Shown: positions 8,161 through 17,984, counted from the stretch's first letter. The stretch is 64,000 nt of DNA from CADCTM01 sp049671305 (GCA_049671305.1 JBATUR010000044.1:1-64000), one strand, 5' to 3'. Notes: a model not told the origin generated them from the letters alone. Numbers and translations are program-made.

Positions 8161-9063
8161 ATGACTACAAGTTTTGTTAGACCGTCAAACAGTAAATTGT
8201 GGCTAGCTGCAATTAAGCCGCCGATGTACAGCGTTGCTATTATCCCAATTTGGGTAGGAAGTGCTGTCGCTTTTGCAGAAACCAGAATAATTCACACAGC
8301 AATATTTTCGACCTTTTTATTGTCGGCAGTTTGGATTGTTGCTTGGTTAAATCTTAGTAACGATGTTTTTGATTCTGAAACAGGCATTGATGAAAATAAA
8401 GCACATTCTTTGGTAAATTTAACAGGAAATAAGGCGTTAATTTTTGGGATAAGTAATTTATTCTTAGCTGCCGGTATTATAGGCATACTAGCAATTTCTT
8501 GGTGGCAGCGCGACCTAACTGTAGTTGCCTTAGTTCTTTTGTGTTGTGCTTTAGGATATAGTTACCAGGGACCTCCTTTTCGCTTAGGATACAAAGGGTT
8601 AGGGGAAATTATTTGCTTTATAACTTTCGGTCCGATGGCAGTAGCAGCAGCTTACTACTCGCAATCACAAACTTGGTCAATAAATTGTTTTGTAGCTTCG
8701 ATAATTGTGGGAATTACAACTAGTATAATTCTTTTTTGCTCTCATTTTCATCAGGTCAAAGATGATGCGGCTGCTGGCAAAAAATCACCTATTGTCCGCT
8801 TAGGAACAAAACGTGGAGCGCAATTATTACCTTGGTTATCTGGCAGTATTTATGCCCTAACTGCTTTGTTTGTATTATTAGGTAGCTTCCCAATTTGGGC
8901 ATTACTAATATTTATGAGTTTCCCTTTTGCCCTCAAGCTATCCAAGCACGTTCTTCAAAATCATGACCGACCTGATCAGGTGAGTAACTGTAAATTTATC
9001 GCCGTAACTTTACATTTTTTCAGTGGGCTGCTGCTAGGGTTAGGATTTATCATCGGTTATTAG
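8161..9063 (+). CDS. menA: Phylloquinone prenyltransferase (DHNA phytyltransferase)
   Basis: A 300-residue integral membrane UbiA-family prenyltransferase that attaches the phytyl (or polyprenyl) chain to 1,4-dihydroxy-2-naphthoate. The Asp-rich prenyl-diphosphate motif appears as NDVFDSETGIDENKAHS (residues 67-83), and YSYQGPPFRLGYKGLGE (about 138-154) with HFHQVKDD (about 198) supply the second site. There are eight or so membrane helices, and the length is normal. It heads menA-menC-menE, with menC about 50 bases downstream. The ribosome site ahead of the ATG is weak. Confidence 0.92.
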   Translation: MTTSFVRPSNSKLWLAAIKPPMYSVAIIPIWVGSAVAFAETRIIHTAIFSTFLLSAVWIVAWLNLSNDVFDSETGIDENKAHSLVNLTGNKALIFGISNLFLAAGIIGILAISWWQRDLTVVALVLLCCALGYSYQGPPFRLGYKGLGEIICFITFGPMAVAAAYYSQSQTWSINCFVASIIVGITTSIILFCSHFHQVKDDAAAGKKSPIVRLGTKRGAQLLPWLSGSIYALTALFVLLGSFPIWALLIFMSFPFALKLSKHVLQNHDRPDQVSNCKFIAVTLHFFSGLLLGLGFIIGY

Positions 9064-9115
9064 TTGTTCTTTGCTAGTTAATAGTTGGATAATAAAAATA
9101 TCTAGCTATAAATCA

Positions 9116-10090
9116 ATGGAAAGTAAACAAGAACCTCTACCAAAGTATCAGTTTGAGTTTCGTCAATATCGACGTAAATTTAAGCGGTCACTAATTACCC
9201 ATCATGGTACTTGGGATGTCCGAGAAGGCATTATTCTCCGCCTCAAAGATCAAGAAGGAAAAATTAGCTGTGGTGAAATTGCGCCCATTTCCTGGTTTGG
9301 TTCAGAAACCCTAAAACAAGCTTGGGACTTTTGCCAACAATTGCCGAAAGAAATCACAATTGAGACAATTTTTAGTATTCCCTCAACACTTCCTGCTTGT
9401 CAATTTGGGTTTGAGTCAGCGTGGGAAATGGGCAACAGGAAGCAAGAAAAATCAGACTTTTTATTCCCCTACAGCTATCTTTTACCAACAGGTGCTTCTG
9501 CAATAGATGCATGGCAAACTCCTTGTAATCAAGGTATTCGTACCTTTAAATGGAAAATTGGTGCTGCACATATTAAGGAGGAAATTAACATATTTAAGCA
9601 ACTAATTCAAGCCTTACCTGCCACCGTTCAGTTACGCTTAGATGCTAACGGAGGGCTCAGTGAGCAACAAGCAAATCAATGGCTTGAAATTGCTGATGAT
9701 GTAGGAATTGTGGAGTTTTTAGAGCAACCTTTACCTCCCCAACAATTTGATACGATGTTAGAAATGAGTCGCCAATATTCGACCTCCATTGCCTTAGATG
9801 AATCTGTTGCTAACCTCAAGCAATTAGAAGATTGTTACTTACGAGGATGGCGTTCGATTTTTGTGATTAAAGTGGCAATTTTTGGTTCCTGCAGAGGACT
9901 ACGGCAATTTTGTCAAACACATGAAATTGACACCGTATTTTCCTCAGTTTTTGAAAGTGCGATCGCCAGAAAGGCGGCTCTCCAACTTGCTAAGGAATTA
10001 ACTTGCAACCATCGTGCTGTTGGTTTTGGGGTCAATTATTGGTTTAACGAAGATGACACAACCTGGCTTGAGCAATTATGGCAATATTGA
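9116..10090 (+). CDS. menC: o-Succinylbenzoate synthase
   Basis: Enolase-superfamily enzyme (324 residues from the ATG at 9116) that dehydrates SHCHC to o-succinylbenzoate. Visible landmarks are KWKIGA with its catalytic lysine, LRLDANGGLS (first metal Asp), EFLEQPL (Glu), LDESV (Asp) and the late FVIKVAIFGS lysine. I chose the ATG at 9116 over an in-frame TTG at 9071 because MESKQEPLPKYQFEFRQYRRKF fits the family N-terminus and the 15 extra residues look random. The last 13 bases overlap menE, so the two are translationally coupled. Confidence 0.9.
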   Translation: MESKQEPLPKYQFEFRQYRRKFKRSLITHHGTWDVREGIILRLKDQEGKISCGEIAPISWFGSETLKQAWDFCQQLPKEITIETIFSIPSTLPACQFGFESAWEMGNRKQEKSDFLFPYSYLLPTGASAIDAWQTPCNQGIRTFKWKIGAAHIKEEINIFKQLIQALPATVQLRLDANGGLSEQQANQWLEIADDVGIVEFLEQPLPPQQFDTMLEMSRQYSTSIALDESVANLKQLEDCYLRGWRSIFVIKVAIFGSCRGLRQFCQTHEIDTVFSSVFESAIARKAALQLAKELTCNHRAVGFGVNYWFNEDDTTWLEQLWQY

Positions 10091-11451
10091 CATATCTCAA
10101 ACAACGTCAATTTGATGATTGGCTGATTGGTTATGATAGTCGTGAATTTTATCAGTTAAGCCATCAATTATTTAGCGATTGGAGCCAACAAACTAACCGG
10201 GAAACGCCTCTAAAAATTCTTTTGGCTGAAAAAGATTCAGTCCGCTTTCTCGCTAGCTTTGTTGCAGCCGTAGCGGCTAATTGCCAAGTTTTTCTATGTA
10301 ACCCTAATTGGGTTGAGCAAGAATGGCAGCAAGTTTTTAATTTAATTCAACCAGATTTGATATTAGGAGATGTACCAAATTATATTCCCGAAATCTACTC
10401 AAAAAATGAGGAAAATAATGAAGCCAAAATTATGATTCCTACAGGAGGAACATCAGGAAAAGTTAGATTTGCCATCCATACTTGGGAAACCTTAATAGCA
10501 TCTGTACATGGGTTTAAACGGTATTTTGAAGAGCAAACTATTAATTCTTTTTGTGTTTTACCACTTTATCATGTAAGTGGTTTGATGCAATTTATACGTT
10601 CTTTTACTACAGGTGGAAAAATAGTAATATTACCATTTAAATCTATGGCAGTAATGGTTAAAAATGGTGAGAGAAAAAATTTTTATATTTCCCTCGTACC
10701 CACTCAACTTGCACAACTTTTAAACAAAGAGATGGCGACTTGGCTATCTGATTTCAAGGCAGTACTCTTAGGAGGTGCACCTGCTTGGGCAGAACTTTTA
10801 GAACAAGCAAGAAACTTTCATATTCCTATAGCCCTAACCTATGGTATGACAGAAACAGCTTCTCAAATTGTTACTCTTAAACCTGAAGCTTTTTTGAGAG
10901 GAAATAATAGTAATGGTCAAGTTTTACCTCATGCACAACTAACAATTCAAAATTCCACAGGTAAACAGTTAGGAGTAAATCAAATTGGTTTAATTACTAT
11001 TAAATCTGATTCATTAATGCTCGGTTACTATCCGCATTTTTTGACCGATCAGCTTTATTTTCAAACAGATGACTTAGGCTTTTTTGATGTTCAAGGTTAC
11101 TTAACTATTGTTGGTCGTAACAGCAATAAAATTATTACTGGCGGTGAAAATGTTTTTCCTGGCGAAGTCGAAGCGGCAATTCAAGCTACAAAACTTGTTG
11201 TCGATGTCTGTGTCATAGGTATTTCAGATTTGCATTGGGGGCAGGCAGTAACAGCTATTTATGTACCTCGTACAGAAACTGTTTCTCAAGAGTTATTAAA
11301 ATCATTCATTGAAGATAAACTAAGTAAATACAAACAACCAAAATATTGGTTAAGGGTTGAAAGTCTACCTCGCAATTATCAAGGCAAGGTGAATATTGAA
11401 CAGTTAAAAAAACTTGTTAATATTAGATTGAACAGCTTAACCAGTGTCTGA
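10078..11451 (+). CDS. menE: o-Succinylbenzoate-CoA ligase
   Basis: A 457-residue ANL-superfamily acyl-CoA synthetase that activates o-succinylbenzoate with ATP and CoA. Core motifs are IPTGGTSGKVRF (about 120-131, P-loop), ALTYGMTETASQ (about 259-270), FQTDDLGFFDVQGYLTIVGR (about 327-346) and the C-terminal lysine in LPRNYQGKVN. The start codon ATG lies inside the end of menC (ATGGCAATATTGA). The 3' end overlaps the convergent thioesterase gene by 29 bases, so transcription from both sides must be balanced or terminated inside coding sequence. Confidence 0.92.
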   Translation: MAILTYLKQRQFDDWLIGYDSREFYQLSHQLFSDWSQQTNRETPLKILLAEKDSVRFLASFVAAVAANCQVFLCNPNWVEQEWQQVFNLIQPDLILGDVPNYIPEIYSKNEENNEAKIMIPTGGTSGKVRFAIHTWETLIASVHGFKRYFEEQTINSFCVLPLYHVSGLMQFIRSFTTGGKIVILPFKSMAVMVKNGERKNFYISLVPTQLAQLLNKEMATWLSDFKAVLLGGAPAWAELLEQARNFHIPIALTYGMTETASQIVTLKPEAFLRGNNSNGQVLPHAQLTIQNSTGKQLGVNQIGLITIKSDSLMLGYYPHFLTDQLYFQTDDLGFFDVQGYLTIVGRNSNKIITGGENVFPGEVEAAIQATKLVVDVCVIGISDLHWGQAVTAIYVPRTETVSQELLKSFIEDKLSKYKQPKYWLRVESLPRNYQGKVNIEQLKKLVNIRLNSLTSV

Positions 11452-11833
11452 CTTTTTCAGGTAATAAGGTTCTCGTTTTATTCTTTACTTCAATACAAAT
11501 ATGTTTGGTAAGCGCTGTGGCTAAAGGTTGTTGCCGTGAAGATAGGGCAATAATTAGATAAGTAATTTCAAATTTGTGTTCATCTAATTGCTGAGAAATT
11601 AACTCAATCTGTAGTTGATCTCCACAATACATCGGGCGACGAAAATCGACACTAGCATGAATAATCGGAATAGCTATAGTAGGGTTAGTAAAAAACAATT
11701 TAAGTTCAATACCAAAATTAGCTAGAGAGGCTTCGTATGCTTCATGGCACATTGATAAAACATTTGCAAAATAGACAACTCCTGCTGCATCAGTATCCTG
11801 AAAACGGACGGTTCGGTAATAAGTAAATTGCAT
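11423..11833 (-). CDS. menI: 1,4-Dihydroxy-2-naphthoyl-CoA hydrolase (hotdog thioesterase)
   Basis: A 136-residue 4HBT-type hotdog thioesterase. The N-terminal TVRFQDTDAAGVVYFANVL carries the catalytic Asp (about residue 15) typical of the cyanobacterial DHNA-CoA thioesterases such as Slr0204. It releases DHNA from CoA before MenA acts, so its place next to menA-menC-menE fits. It is convergent with menE, overlapping by 29 bases. MenD, MenB and MenH are not in this window, so the pathway is split across the chromosome. Confidence 0.85.
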   Translation of the reverse strand: MQFTYYRTVRFQDTDAAGVVYFANVLSMCHEAYEASLANFGIELKLFFTNPTIAIPIIHASVDFRRPMYCGDQLQIELISQQLDEHKFEITYLIIALSSRQQPLATALTKHICIEVKNKTRTLLPEKVRHWLSCSI

Positions 11834-11916
11834 GAATATTTGGAAATTTAGAAAGCTTTTTGTTATAATTTGAAGACAATAAATATTAATAAAATCGGTT
11901 TTACTGCCTCAAGTAA

Positions 11917-13848
11917 CTAAGAATCTATTTCAGCTAATTCCATCCAACGTTCTGTCGCCGTTTCTATCGACTGAGTTAATATTTCTACTTGTTTATAAAG
12001 CTCTTGAACTTTAGTTGCAGAGGTTGAAGAGGCATTATAAAGTAATTTTTCTACTTCAGCTTTTTCAGCTTCCAATTGAGAAATCTTGCTTTCAAGTTTA
12101 TCAAATTCTCGCTTTTCCCACGTTGAAAGTACTCGCGATTTTTGCTCGTTTGAGGATGGTTTAGTTAACTTTTCTGATTTAGAAAACTCTACTTTTTTCT
12201 GTTGGCTATTAATATTTTGTTGCGCTAATTCGGCTTCTTCTGACTGTCTATAATCGAGATAAACTGAATAGTTACCTGGATACTGACGTAAACTACCTCC
12301 TACTTCTAAAGCAAAGATTTTGTTTACTGTACGGTCAAGAAAATAGCGGTCGTGAGAAACAGCAATAACACAACCTTTAAAATCTTCTAGGTATTCTTCT
12401 AAAACAGAAAGTGTCTGAACATCTAAGTCATTTGTAGGTTCATCAAGAATGAGAACATTCGGTGCACTCATTAAAACTCGTAATAGGAATAAACGACGTT
12501 TTTCACCACCAGAAAGTTTGCTAATTGGTGCATATTGTTGATTACCTGGAAATAAGAACCGCTCTAACATTTGTGACGCGGTAATAAGAGTGCCGTCGGC
12601 TGTTTTTACAAATTCGGCAACTTCTTTAAGGTAATCAATTACTCGTTGATTATCATTAAGCGCATCCATTAACTGTTCAGAATGCTGGTCAAAATAGCCG
12701 ATGTGAATAGTTGAGCCAACTTCAACTTTACCTGAATCTGGTTCAGTACGCTTAGTAATTATATCCATTAGAGTAGATTTTCCAGTGCCATTGCCACCAA
12801 TAATTCCTACTCGATCATCAGCGTTAAATTCATAAGTAAATTCTTTAATTAAAGTACGCCCATCATAACCTTTGCAAACATTTTTTAATTCAATAACTTT
12901 TTTGCCAATTCGACGCCCTGGTGTTGATATTTCAACTTTACCTTGGATTTGTTTAAACTCAGTTTCTTGCATATCACCAATGCGGTCAATTCGCGCTTTT
13001 TGCTTGGTGCTACGGGCTTTTGGACCACGCTTTAGCCATTCTAATTCACGCCGCAATACGCCTTGATGTTTACGTTGACTGCTAACTTCTGACTCTTCAG
13101 CTAGGGCTTTTTTCTCTAAATAATAAGAATAGTTTCCTGCGTAATTATAAAGATCGCCTCTGTCAATTTCTAAGATACGATTAGTAACTTTATCTAAAAA
13201 ATAGCGGTCGTGGGTAATTAGTAATATCGCACCTCGATAGCGGTTTAAATACTCTTGTAACCATTCCACTGATATAGCATCTAAATGGTTGGTTGGCTCA
13301 TCCATTAATAACACTTCCGGTTCAGAAAGTAACGCCGCTGCTAGAGCAATACGTTTGCGATAACCGCCAGATAAATTACTAATTTGAGCATCAAAATCCT
13401 CAATTCCCAGCTTAGTTAAAATAATTTTTGCTTTAGTTTCCAATTCCCAAGCGCCTGTTGCTTCTATGCGCTGCATCACATCAGAAAAACGTGCCATTAA
13501 TTTGCTATCATCTGGCGTATGAGCCAGTTTATGTGATAATTCCTCATACTCACGTACCAACGTCATTTGTTCACCACTATCGGCAAAGACTTGTTGCAAA
13601 ACCGTATTATTTTCGTTTAAGTCAGGTTGTTGTGGTAAGTAGACAACTCTAGCGCCAGAATTAACTAACAATTGACCACCATCTATTGGTTCCAATCCAG
13701 CAATCATTTTTAATAGCGTTGATTTACCGGAACCATTAGTTCCAATTAATCCAACTTTATCAGTAGCATCTAAACTAAAACTTGCTTCTTTTAGGATTTC
13801 TTTAATGCCGTAATCTTTTTGAACTGATTGTAGTGTAAATATACTCAT
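11917..13848 (-). CDS. ABC-F family ATPase (Uup-like)
   Basis: A soluble protein of 643 residues with two ABC ATPase domains and no membrane segments. Domain 1 has Walker A GTNGSGKST, signature LSGGYRKRIALA and Walker B LLMDEPTNHLD; domain 2 has GGNGTGKST, LSGGEKRRLF and LILDEPTNDLD. Between them lies the charged ABC-F linker, and the last 80 residues (KVEFSKSEKLTKP onward) form a coiled coil, as in Uup. ABC-F proteins act on ribosomes; Uup-type members affect ribosome function and transposon excision. I start at ATG 13848 (MSIFTLQSVQKDY) instead of an upstream in-frame TTG. It lies 36 bases downstream of the 2OG oxygenase and is probably in its operon. Confidence 0.88.
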   Translation of the reverse strand: MSIFTLQSVQKDYGIKEILKEASFSLDATDKVGLIGTNGSGKSTLLKMIAGLEPIDGGQLLVNSGARVVYLPQQPDLNENNTVLQQVFADSGEQMTLVREYEELSHKLAHTPDDSKLMARFSDVMQRIEATGAWELETKAKIILTKLGIEDFDAQISNLSGGYRKRIALAAALLSEPEVLLMDEPTNHLDAISVEWLQEYLNRYRGAILLITHDRYFLDKVTNRILEIDRGDLYNYAGNYSYYLEKKALAEESEVSSQRKHQGVLRRELEWLKRGPKARSTKQKARIDRIGDMQETEFKQIQGKVEISTPGRRIGKKVIELKNVCKGYDGRTLIKEFTYEFNADDRVGIIGGNGTGKSTLMDIITKRTEPDSGKVEVGSTIHIGYFDQHSEQLMDALNDNQRVIDYLKEVAEFVKTADGTLITASQMLERFLFPGNQQYAPISKLSGGEKRRLFLLRVLMSAPNVLILDEPTNDLDVQTLSVLEEYLEDFKGCVIAVSHDRYFLDRTVNKIFALEVGGSLRQYPGNYSVYLDYRQSEEAELAQQNINSQQKKVEFSKSEKLTKPSSNEQKSRVLSTWEKREFDKLESKISQLEAEKAEVEKLLYNASSTSATKVQELYKQVEILTQSIETATERWMELAEIDS

Positions 13849-13884
13849 GTTTTTTCTAATTGTTAGAGGATGTTTATGAAGCAA

Positions 13885-14511
13885 TTAGGTGTTTTTTCTT
13901 TTTTCTCTGCCAGTAACTTTTGTTTTAATTGCTCTAGATTCAATAGTAAACTCTGGTATCTCTAAAAGTTCAGTTTCACTAAGATTATATTGTTCGCAAA
14001 CTAAGCTGAGGCGAGTTCCTACACTAGTAACTTCTTGAACCGAATGAGTCAGATCACCTTGAAAGTAGAGCAAGGTATTCACCTGGGGACGAATTTTACC
14101 AACTTGACGCTTATTATGACACAACACTAATTCCCCACCATTAAGAGCTGCTGGAACTTGAATATAGAGAACGCTGACTAGGGCTGGTGGCTCAATAGTT
14201 TTACAATAAGAACGCAAACTACGGTCAATATGAGGATCAACACGGGAACCTGTTTTGAGTAGCAAAGGATTGAGATAAAAGGCATTACAACTCGGTTGTA
14301 AGGCAATGCTTAAATAGGTTTTAAAAAAAGGAAATAGCTGTTCAACTTTATTTAGTCCTGAACATTTAAATACTAAAGAAAACCCTTTAGTTCCTACGAA
14401 ATCTCGGTTCAAGTTATTTACTGCAAAATAAGGACAACTTGATATTTGTCCCTGTAATTGACTTAAGTAGTCCAGAGGAAAAGCGTTTTCTGATGTTTGA
14501 TAATACTTCAA
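13885..14511 (-). CDS. 2-Oxoglutarate/Fe(II)-dependent oxygenase
   Basis: A 208-residue protein with a prolyl-4-hydroxylase-like double-stranded beta helix. The iron ligands are DPHIDRS (His...Asp near 93-96) and the distal His in GDLTHSVQEV (about 155); the following GTRLSLVCEQY supplies the Arg that binds 2-oxoglutarate. The substrate is not predictable, and hydroxylation of protein or small molecules is possible. It lies immediately upstream of the ABC-F ATPase on the same strand. Some 2OG oxygenases modify ribosomal proteins, so a link to the ribosome-acting ABC-F is conceivable but purely contextual. Confidence 0.75.
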   Translation of the reverse strand: MKYYQTSENAFPLDYLSQLQGQISSCPYFAVNNLNRDFVGTKGFSLVFKCSGLNKVEQLFPFFKTYLSIALQPSCNAFYLNPLLLKTGSRVDPHIDRSLRSYCKTIEPPALVSVLYIQVPAALNGGELVLCHNKRQVGKIRPQVNTLLYFQGDLTHSVQEVTSVGTRLSLVCEQYNLSETELLEIPEFTIESRAIKTKVTGREKRKNT

Positions 14512-14747
14512 GATAAGTCGAGTCAGTAATAAGTCAGAGATTTAGCACCCAGCATATAAAAGTGAGCGTCTTTCTCAATGATATCAATTAACGCTTGCTA
14601 ATGACTTGCTAGGAAAATAAAATAATGATGATGCTGGTTTAGCAACTTTATTTTAGCAAAGCCGCAGCCTAATAAACTAAGTTTTTCTTAGCTAAATGGC
14701 TTCTTTACGAACATGAAATAACAGTAAAAGTCAAGCATTTTTCAAAC

Positions 14748-15827
14748 TTAACGAGTAGGATACCAAACATACTTACCTGAAAAATCGACATATCCATACT
14801 TATCCTCAATTCTTACTGTAGCTAAATTATTAGAAAAATCAAAAGCCTGATCAAATTGTAAGGGAACAACAATTTTACCCAAAGTATTAATATAACCGTA
14901 TTTACCATCAATACCTACTGCTGCCCTACTTTCAGAAAAATTGCTTACCTGATCAAACTGTGGAGGAATAACTACTGCACCTAATTTATTAATATAACCC
15001 CAACCAGAGTTAATTTTAACTGCAGCTAATTTTTCTGAAAATCTTAAAGCAAAATTAAATTTATGAGAAATAACCGTCTTTCCCTCCAAATCAATAAATC
15101 CCCATTTGCCGTCAATTTTAACTGCTGCCAAGTTACCAGAAAAAATGTCCGCTTCGTCAAATTCTCTAGAAATTATTTTTTCGCCTTGTTGATTAATATA
15201 GCCCCATTTATTATCAACTTGTACGGGTGCTAATCCTTGAGAAAAACGTGAAACTTTATTAAACCGAGGTTGAATGACTGTCGAGCCAGAAAAGTTAATA
15301 TAACCCCAATTAGATTTTAGCTTAACTGCGGCTAAACCTTCTGAGAATCGCTGAGTATTGTTAAATTGTGGCGGGATAACTAGATTTCCAGATTTGTTAA
15401 TAAAACCAGTCATACCATCTATTCCTACCTCAGCTAGTCCTTCAGAAAAGTTATAAGCCCAATCAAATTTGGGTTCAATTATCATCTTACCTAATGAATT
15501 AATATAACCAAATTTATTATTAACTACTACAATAGCTAGTCCTTCATAAAAAGGTGAAGCTACTTGAAAACTTGCTTTAATGACAATTTTGCCTGTAGCA
15601 TTAATATAACCATACAAGTCTTTTTGTTTAACAACAAATAATTGATTATTTGTTGGCTGTGCTACAGATGTTTGATTTTTGTATTGTAACCACCTTACCA
15701 GATTTTTTGAAACTAAATCTTGCCTGGGATGTTCCCAAGCAATCGTCAAATGCTGCTGTAAAAAAAAGATTGTACAAACAAGAGAAACGCTGACAAAAAA
15801 ATAAATTAAACTTTTAGTTATTTTCAT
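14748..15827 (-). CDS. WG-repeat protein, membrane-anchored
   Basis: A 359-residue protein made almost entirely of WG (KWG) repeats. One hydrophobic segment (about 8-27) acts as signal anchor, followed after residue 65 by eight full repeats of 33-34 residues and a ninth partial one. Each has the pattern W/Y-G-[YF]-I-[ND]-x-x-G-x-x-[VI]-I-x-x-x-F, then FSEGLA-V. WG repeats probably form a beta-rich extracytoplasmic scaffold; no enzymatic function is known. The last repeat ends at the C-terminus. The gene is monocistronic, with about 240 bases on its 3' side and 430 on its 5' side empty of genes. Confidence 0.85.
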   Translation of the reverse strand: MKITKSLIYFFVSVSLVCTIFFLQQHLTIAWEHPRQDLVSKNLVRWLQYKNQTSVAQPTNNQLFVVKQKDLYGYINATGKIVIKASFQVASPFYEGLAIVVVNNKFGYINSLGKMIIEPKFDWAYNFSEGLAEVGIDGMTGFINKSGNLVIPPQFNNTQRFSEGLAAVKLKSNWGYINFSGSTVIQPRFNKVSRFSQGLAPVQVDNKWGYINQQGEKIISREFDEADIFSGNLAAVKIDGKWGFIDLEGKTVISHKFNFALRFSEKLAAVKINSGWGYINKLGAVVIPPQFDQVSNFSESRAAVGIDGKYGYINTLGKIVVPLQFDQAFDFSNNLATVRIEDKYGYVDFSGKYVWYPTR

Positions 15828-16254
15828 TTAACCTGTAAAGCTTGTTTTTAAAAAGATTCATATAAAGTTTTTCTTGAGATTCTGCACTTATATCGAACTG
15901 ACAATCTGTGGGGAAATCTGCATTGCAAAGCACATTAATTTGAGTGAGCTTAAGTAGTCTATCGTAAAAAAGTATCTCACAATCTCATGAAACAAGGCAC
16001 TAGCAAAACAGTTTAAGTTTGAGCGATGAATCGATATTTAGCTAAATTGCCAGAAAATATTACAAAAAATATATCTTTTTCTCAATGCTTGAGTAATGAG
16101 GAAAAATAAGTAGATAAGAACAAATATAGTCGCCTGAGTCCAAAAACATTAATAAAAGTACAAAATATCTCTAGACAAACCGTAGTATAGAAGAAAAGCG
16201 ACTGTAAAATTGCCCAAAAAAAGCATCTTAACTTAACCTTGTCGAGGAAAAACT
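15828..16254. other. Spacer between WG-repeat gene and cysK
   Basis: About 430 bases holding the promoters of two divergent genes. I see no structured RNA or long ORF. A 27-codon frame at 16026 has no ribosome site and was not called. The cysK ribosome site GAGGAAAA lies at about 16242-16249. Confidence 0.5.
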
Positions 16255-17241
16255 ATGCGAATTGCTCATGACGTAACAGAATTGATTGGTCATACTCCCC
16301 TGGTGCAGCTCAACCGCATTCCCAAAGCTGAAGGGTGCGTGGCAACTATTTTGGTCAAGCTAGAAGGAATGAACCCGGCAGCTTCTGTAAAAGACCGTAT
16401 TGGTGTCAGCATGATCAACGCCGCTGAAGCGAATGGTCAAATTCAACCAGGTAAGACAATTTTAGTCGAGCCAACCAGCGGTAACACAGGCATTGCTTTA
16501 GCTATGGCAGCAGCAGCTAAAGGTTATCAATTAATTCTTACCATGCCCGACACAATGAGCACAGAGCGACGGGCAATGCTCAAAGGTTATGGGGCAAAAG
16601 TGGAGTTGACGCCGGGGCTTAAAGGCATGAATGGGGCAATTGCTCGTGCTGAAGAAATTGTCGCCAAAACTCCCAATGCCTTTATGTTGCAACAGTTCCA
16701 AAACCCCGCTAATCCCAAAATCCATCGGGAAACCACCGCCGAAGAAATTTGGCAAGATACAGATGGCATGGTGGATATTTTAATTGCTGGTGTTGGCACA
16801 GGCGGCACAATTACAGGTATTGCTGAGGTGATCAAAGAGCGCAAACCAAGCTTTCAGGCGATCGCTATTGAACCCGCCAAAAGTCCTGTAATATCTGGAG
16901 GAGAACCCGGAGCACACAAAATTCAAGGCATTGGTGCTGGCTTTATCCCCAAAGTCCTCAAAGTCGAGTTAATTGACGAAGTGATTTCAGTTAGTGATGA
17001 AGATGCGATCGCATTCGGGCGTCGGTTAGCAAGAGAAGAAGGCTTACTATCCGGCATCTCCTCCGGCGCCGCCTTAGCTGCAGCCATTCAAGTCGCCAAA
17101 CGCCCCGAAAACGCCGATAAAATCATCGTCATGATCCAACCAAGTTTTGGTGAACGTTACCTCAGTACCCCACTCTTCCAAGAACCTGAACCATTTGAGG
17201 CTAGTAATCACCAACTTTCTGCAACTAGCATCGCCCATTAG
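16255..17241 (+). CDS. cysK: Cysteine synthase A (O-acetylserine sulfhydrylase)
   Basis: A 328-residue PLP enzyme that makes L-cysteine from O-acetylserine and sulfide. The PLP lysine is K46 in NPAASVKDRIG, the substrate loop is PTSGNTG (about 75-81), the glycine-rich phosphate cup is GVGTGGTITG (about 178-187), and SGISSGAAL lies near 263. The length is slightly over the usual 310-325, the extra being a C-terminal tail ending NHQLSATSIAH. A good GAGGAAAA ribosome site precedes the ATG. A 15-bp hairpin follows the stop codon. Confidence 0.95.
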   Translation: MRIAHDVTELIGHTPLVQLNRIPKAEGCVATILVKLEGMNPAASVKDRIGVSMINAAEANGQIQPGKTILVEPTSGNTGIALAMAAAAKGYQLILTMPDTMSTERRAMLKGYGAKVELTPGLKGMNGAIARAEEIVAKTPNAFMLQQFQNPANPKIHRETTAEEIWQDTDGMVDILIAGVGTGGTITGIAEVIKERKPSFQAIAIEPAKSPVISGGEPGAHKIQGIGAGFIPKVLKVELIDEVISVSDEDAIAFGRRLAREEGLLSGISSGAALAAAIQVAKRPENADKIIVMIQPSFGERYLSTPLFQEPEPFEASNHQLSATSIAH

Positions 17242-17254
17242 CCAAAACGAAACA

Positions 17255-17287
17255 AGATCCCCGACTTTTTTTAAAAGTCGGGGATCT
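17255..17287. terminator. Bidirectional terminator hairpin after cysK
   Basis: A perfect 15-bp inverted repeat with arms AGATCCCCGACTTTT and AAAAGTCGGGGATCT around a TTT loop. It sits between the stop of cysK and the stop of the convergent GGCT-like gene (17304), where a shared terminator is expected. The T and A tracts inside the arms serve either direction. Confidence 0.8.
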
Positions 17288-17303
17288 ATACCAACAAATC
17301 TTT

Positions 17304-17882
17304 TTAAGCCGAGCGCAAAACCTGAACCTGCTCATGATGCCGTTGTAGCTGGTGCATATGTTCAAACAACTTCCAGCAATACTCCTCAGACAACCCACAA
17401 GTAACCGCACCCCTCAGCACAACGTTAAAATACCAATCATTTGGTGCGAGTTCTTGTGACAATTTATTAACAACAACGTAAGTACGGACATCAGTATGCA
17501 TCTGGTTTCCGCAAGACAAACTGACGATTTCCCGACGATAACCACCTCGTGGAACTTCTTCCCGTTCATCCAAAGCCTCACTTAGTCGCCACGGCAAGCG
17601 GTAGAGTACCCCTTCCACCGACGCCGCCGCATCTTTGACAATATCCAATACACCACAATTTCGCAGCGCTGAACGACGGTTAAAGCTCAATCTGTAGCCT
17701 TTGAGCGTTGCTGGTCCAACTACAAAAGTATGAGTATTTTCGCCGAAAGTTCGTTTTAGATCCACCGGACACATACAAGAGCCATAAGCAAAATAGAGAA
17801 AGGTCGATTTTGGCTGTTGCCAACTACCTGTTAATTTCTGGCAGGGTTGGGCATCTTGCATTTGTTGTGGCTGAAAACTCAT
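17304..17882 (-). CDS. Gamma-glutamylcyclotransferase-like protein
   Basis: A 192-residue protein with the GGCT/AIG2-like fold signature: the nucleophile-pocket motif FAYGSCM (about 31-37, canonical YGSxM) and a candidate catalytic Glu in DEREEVPRGGYRR (about 103-115). The family forms 5-oxoproline from gamma-glutamyl compounds; close members may instead act on gamma-glutamylamines. Six cysteines, including the adjacent C-M-C, are more than usual. It is convergent with cysK. A role in glutathione or cysteine turnover is attractive given that neighbour but unproven. Confidence 0.75.
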   Translation of the reverse strand: MSFQPQQMQDAQPCQKLTGSWQQPKSTFLYFAYGSCMCPVDLKRTFGENTHTFVVGPATLKGYRLSFNRRSALRNCGVLDIVKDAAASVEGVLYRLPWRLSEALDEREEVPRGGYRREIVSLSCGNQMHTDVRTYVVVNKLSQELAPNDWYFNVVLRGAVTCGLSEEYCWKLFEHMHQLQRHHEQVQVLRSA

Positions 17883-17984
17883 AACTTCAATAGTGGCAAA
17901 TTATTGATTTAGGAAAAGTTTACCAAAAGCCACAAGAAAAAACAACCTATTCCGATAGGCAAACCGTAGATTAGATACAACTTG

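Noticed and set aside
9071..9115. Upstream TTG start for menC adding 15 residues
   Set aside because: The extra residues are unlike MenC N-termini and the ATG at 9116 starts in register with the family.
13849..13884. Upstream TTG start for the ABC-F gene
   Set aside because: MSIFTLQSVQKDY from ATG 13848 matches the usual ABC-F start; the 12 extra residues do not.
16026..16109. 27-codon plus-strand frame starting MNRYLAKLPENI
   Set aside because: No ribosome site, no hydrophobic or conserved feature; likely chance in AT-rich DNA.
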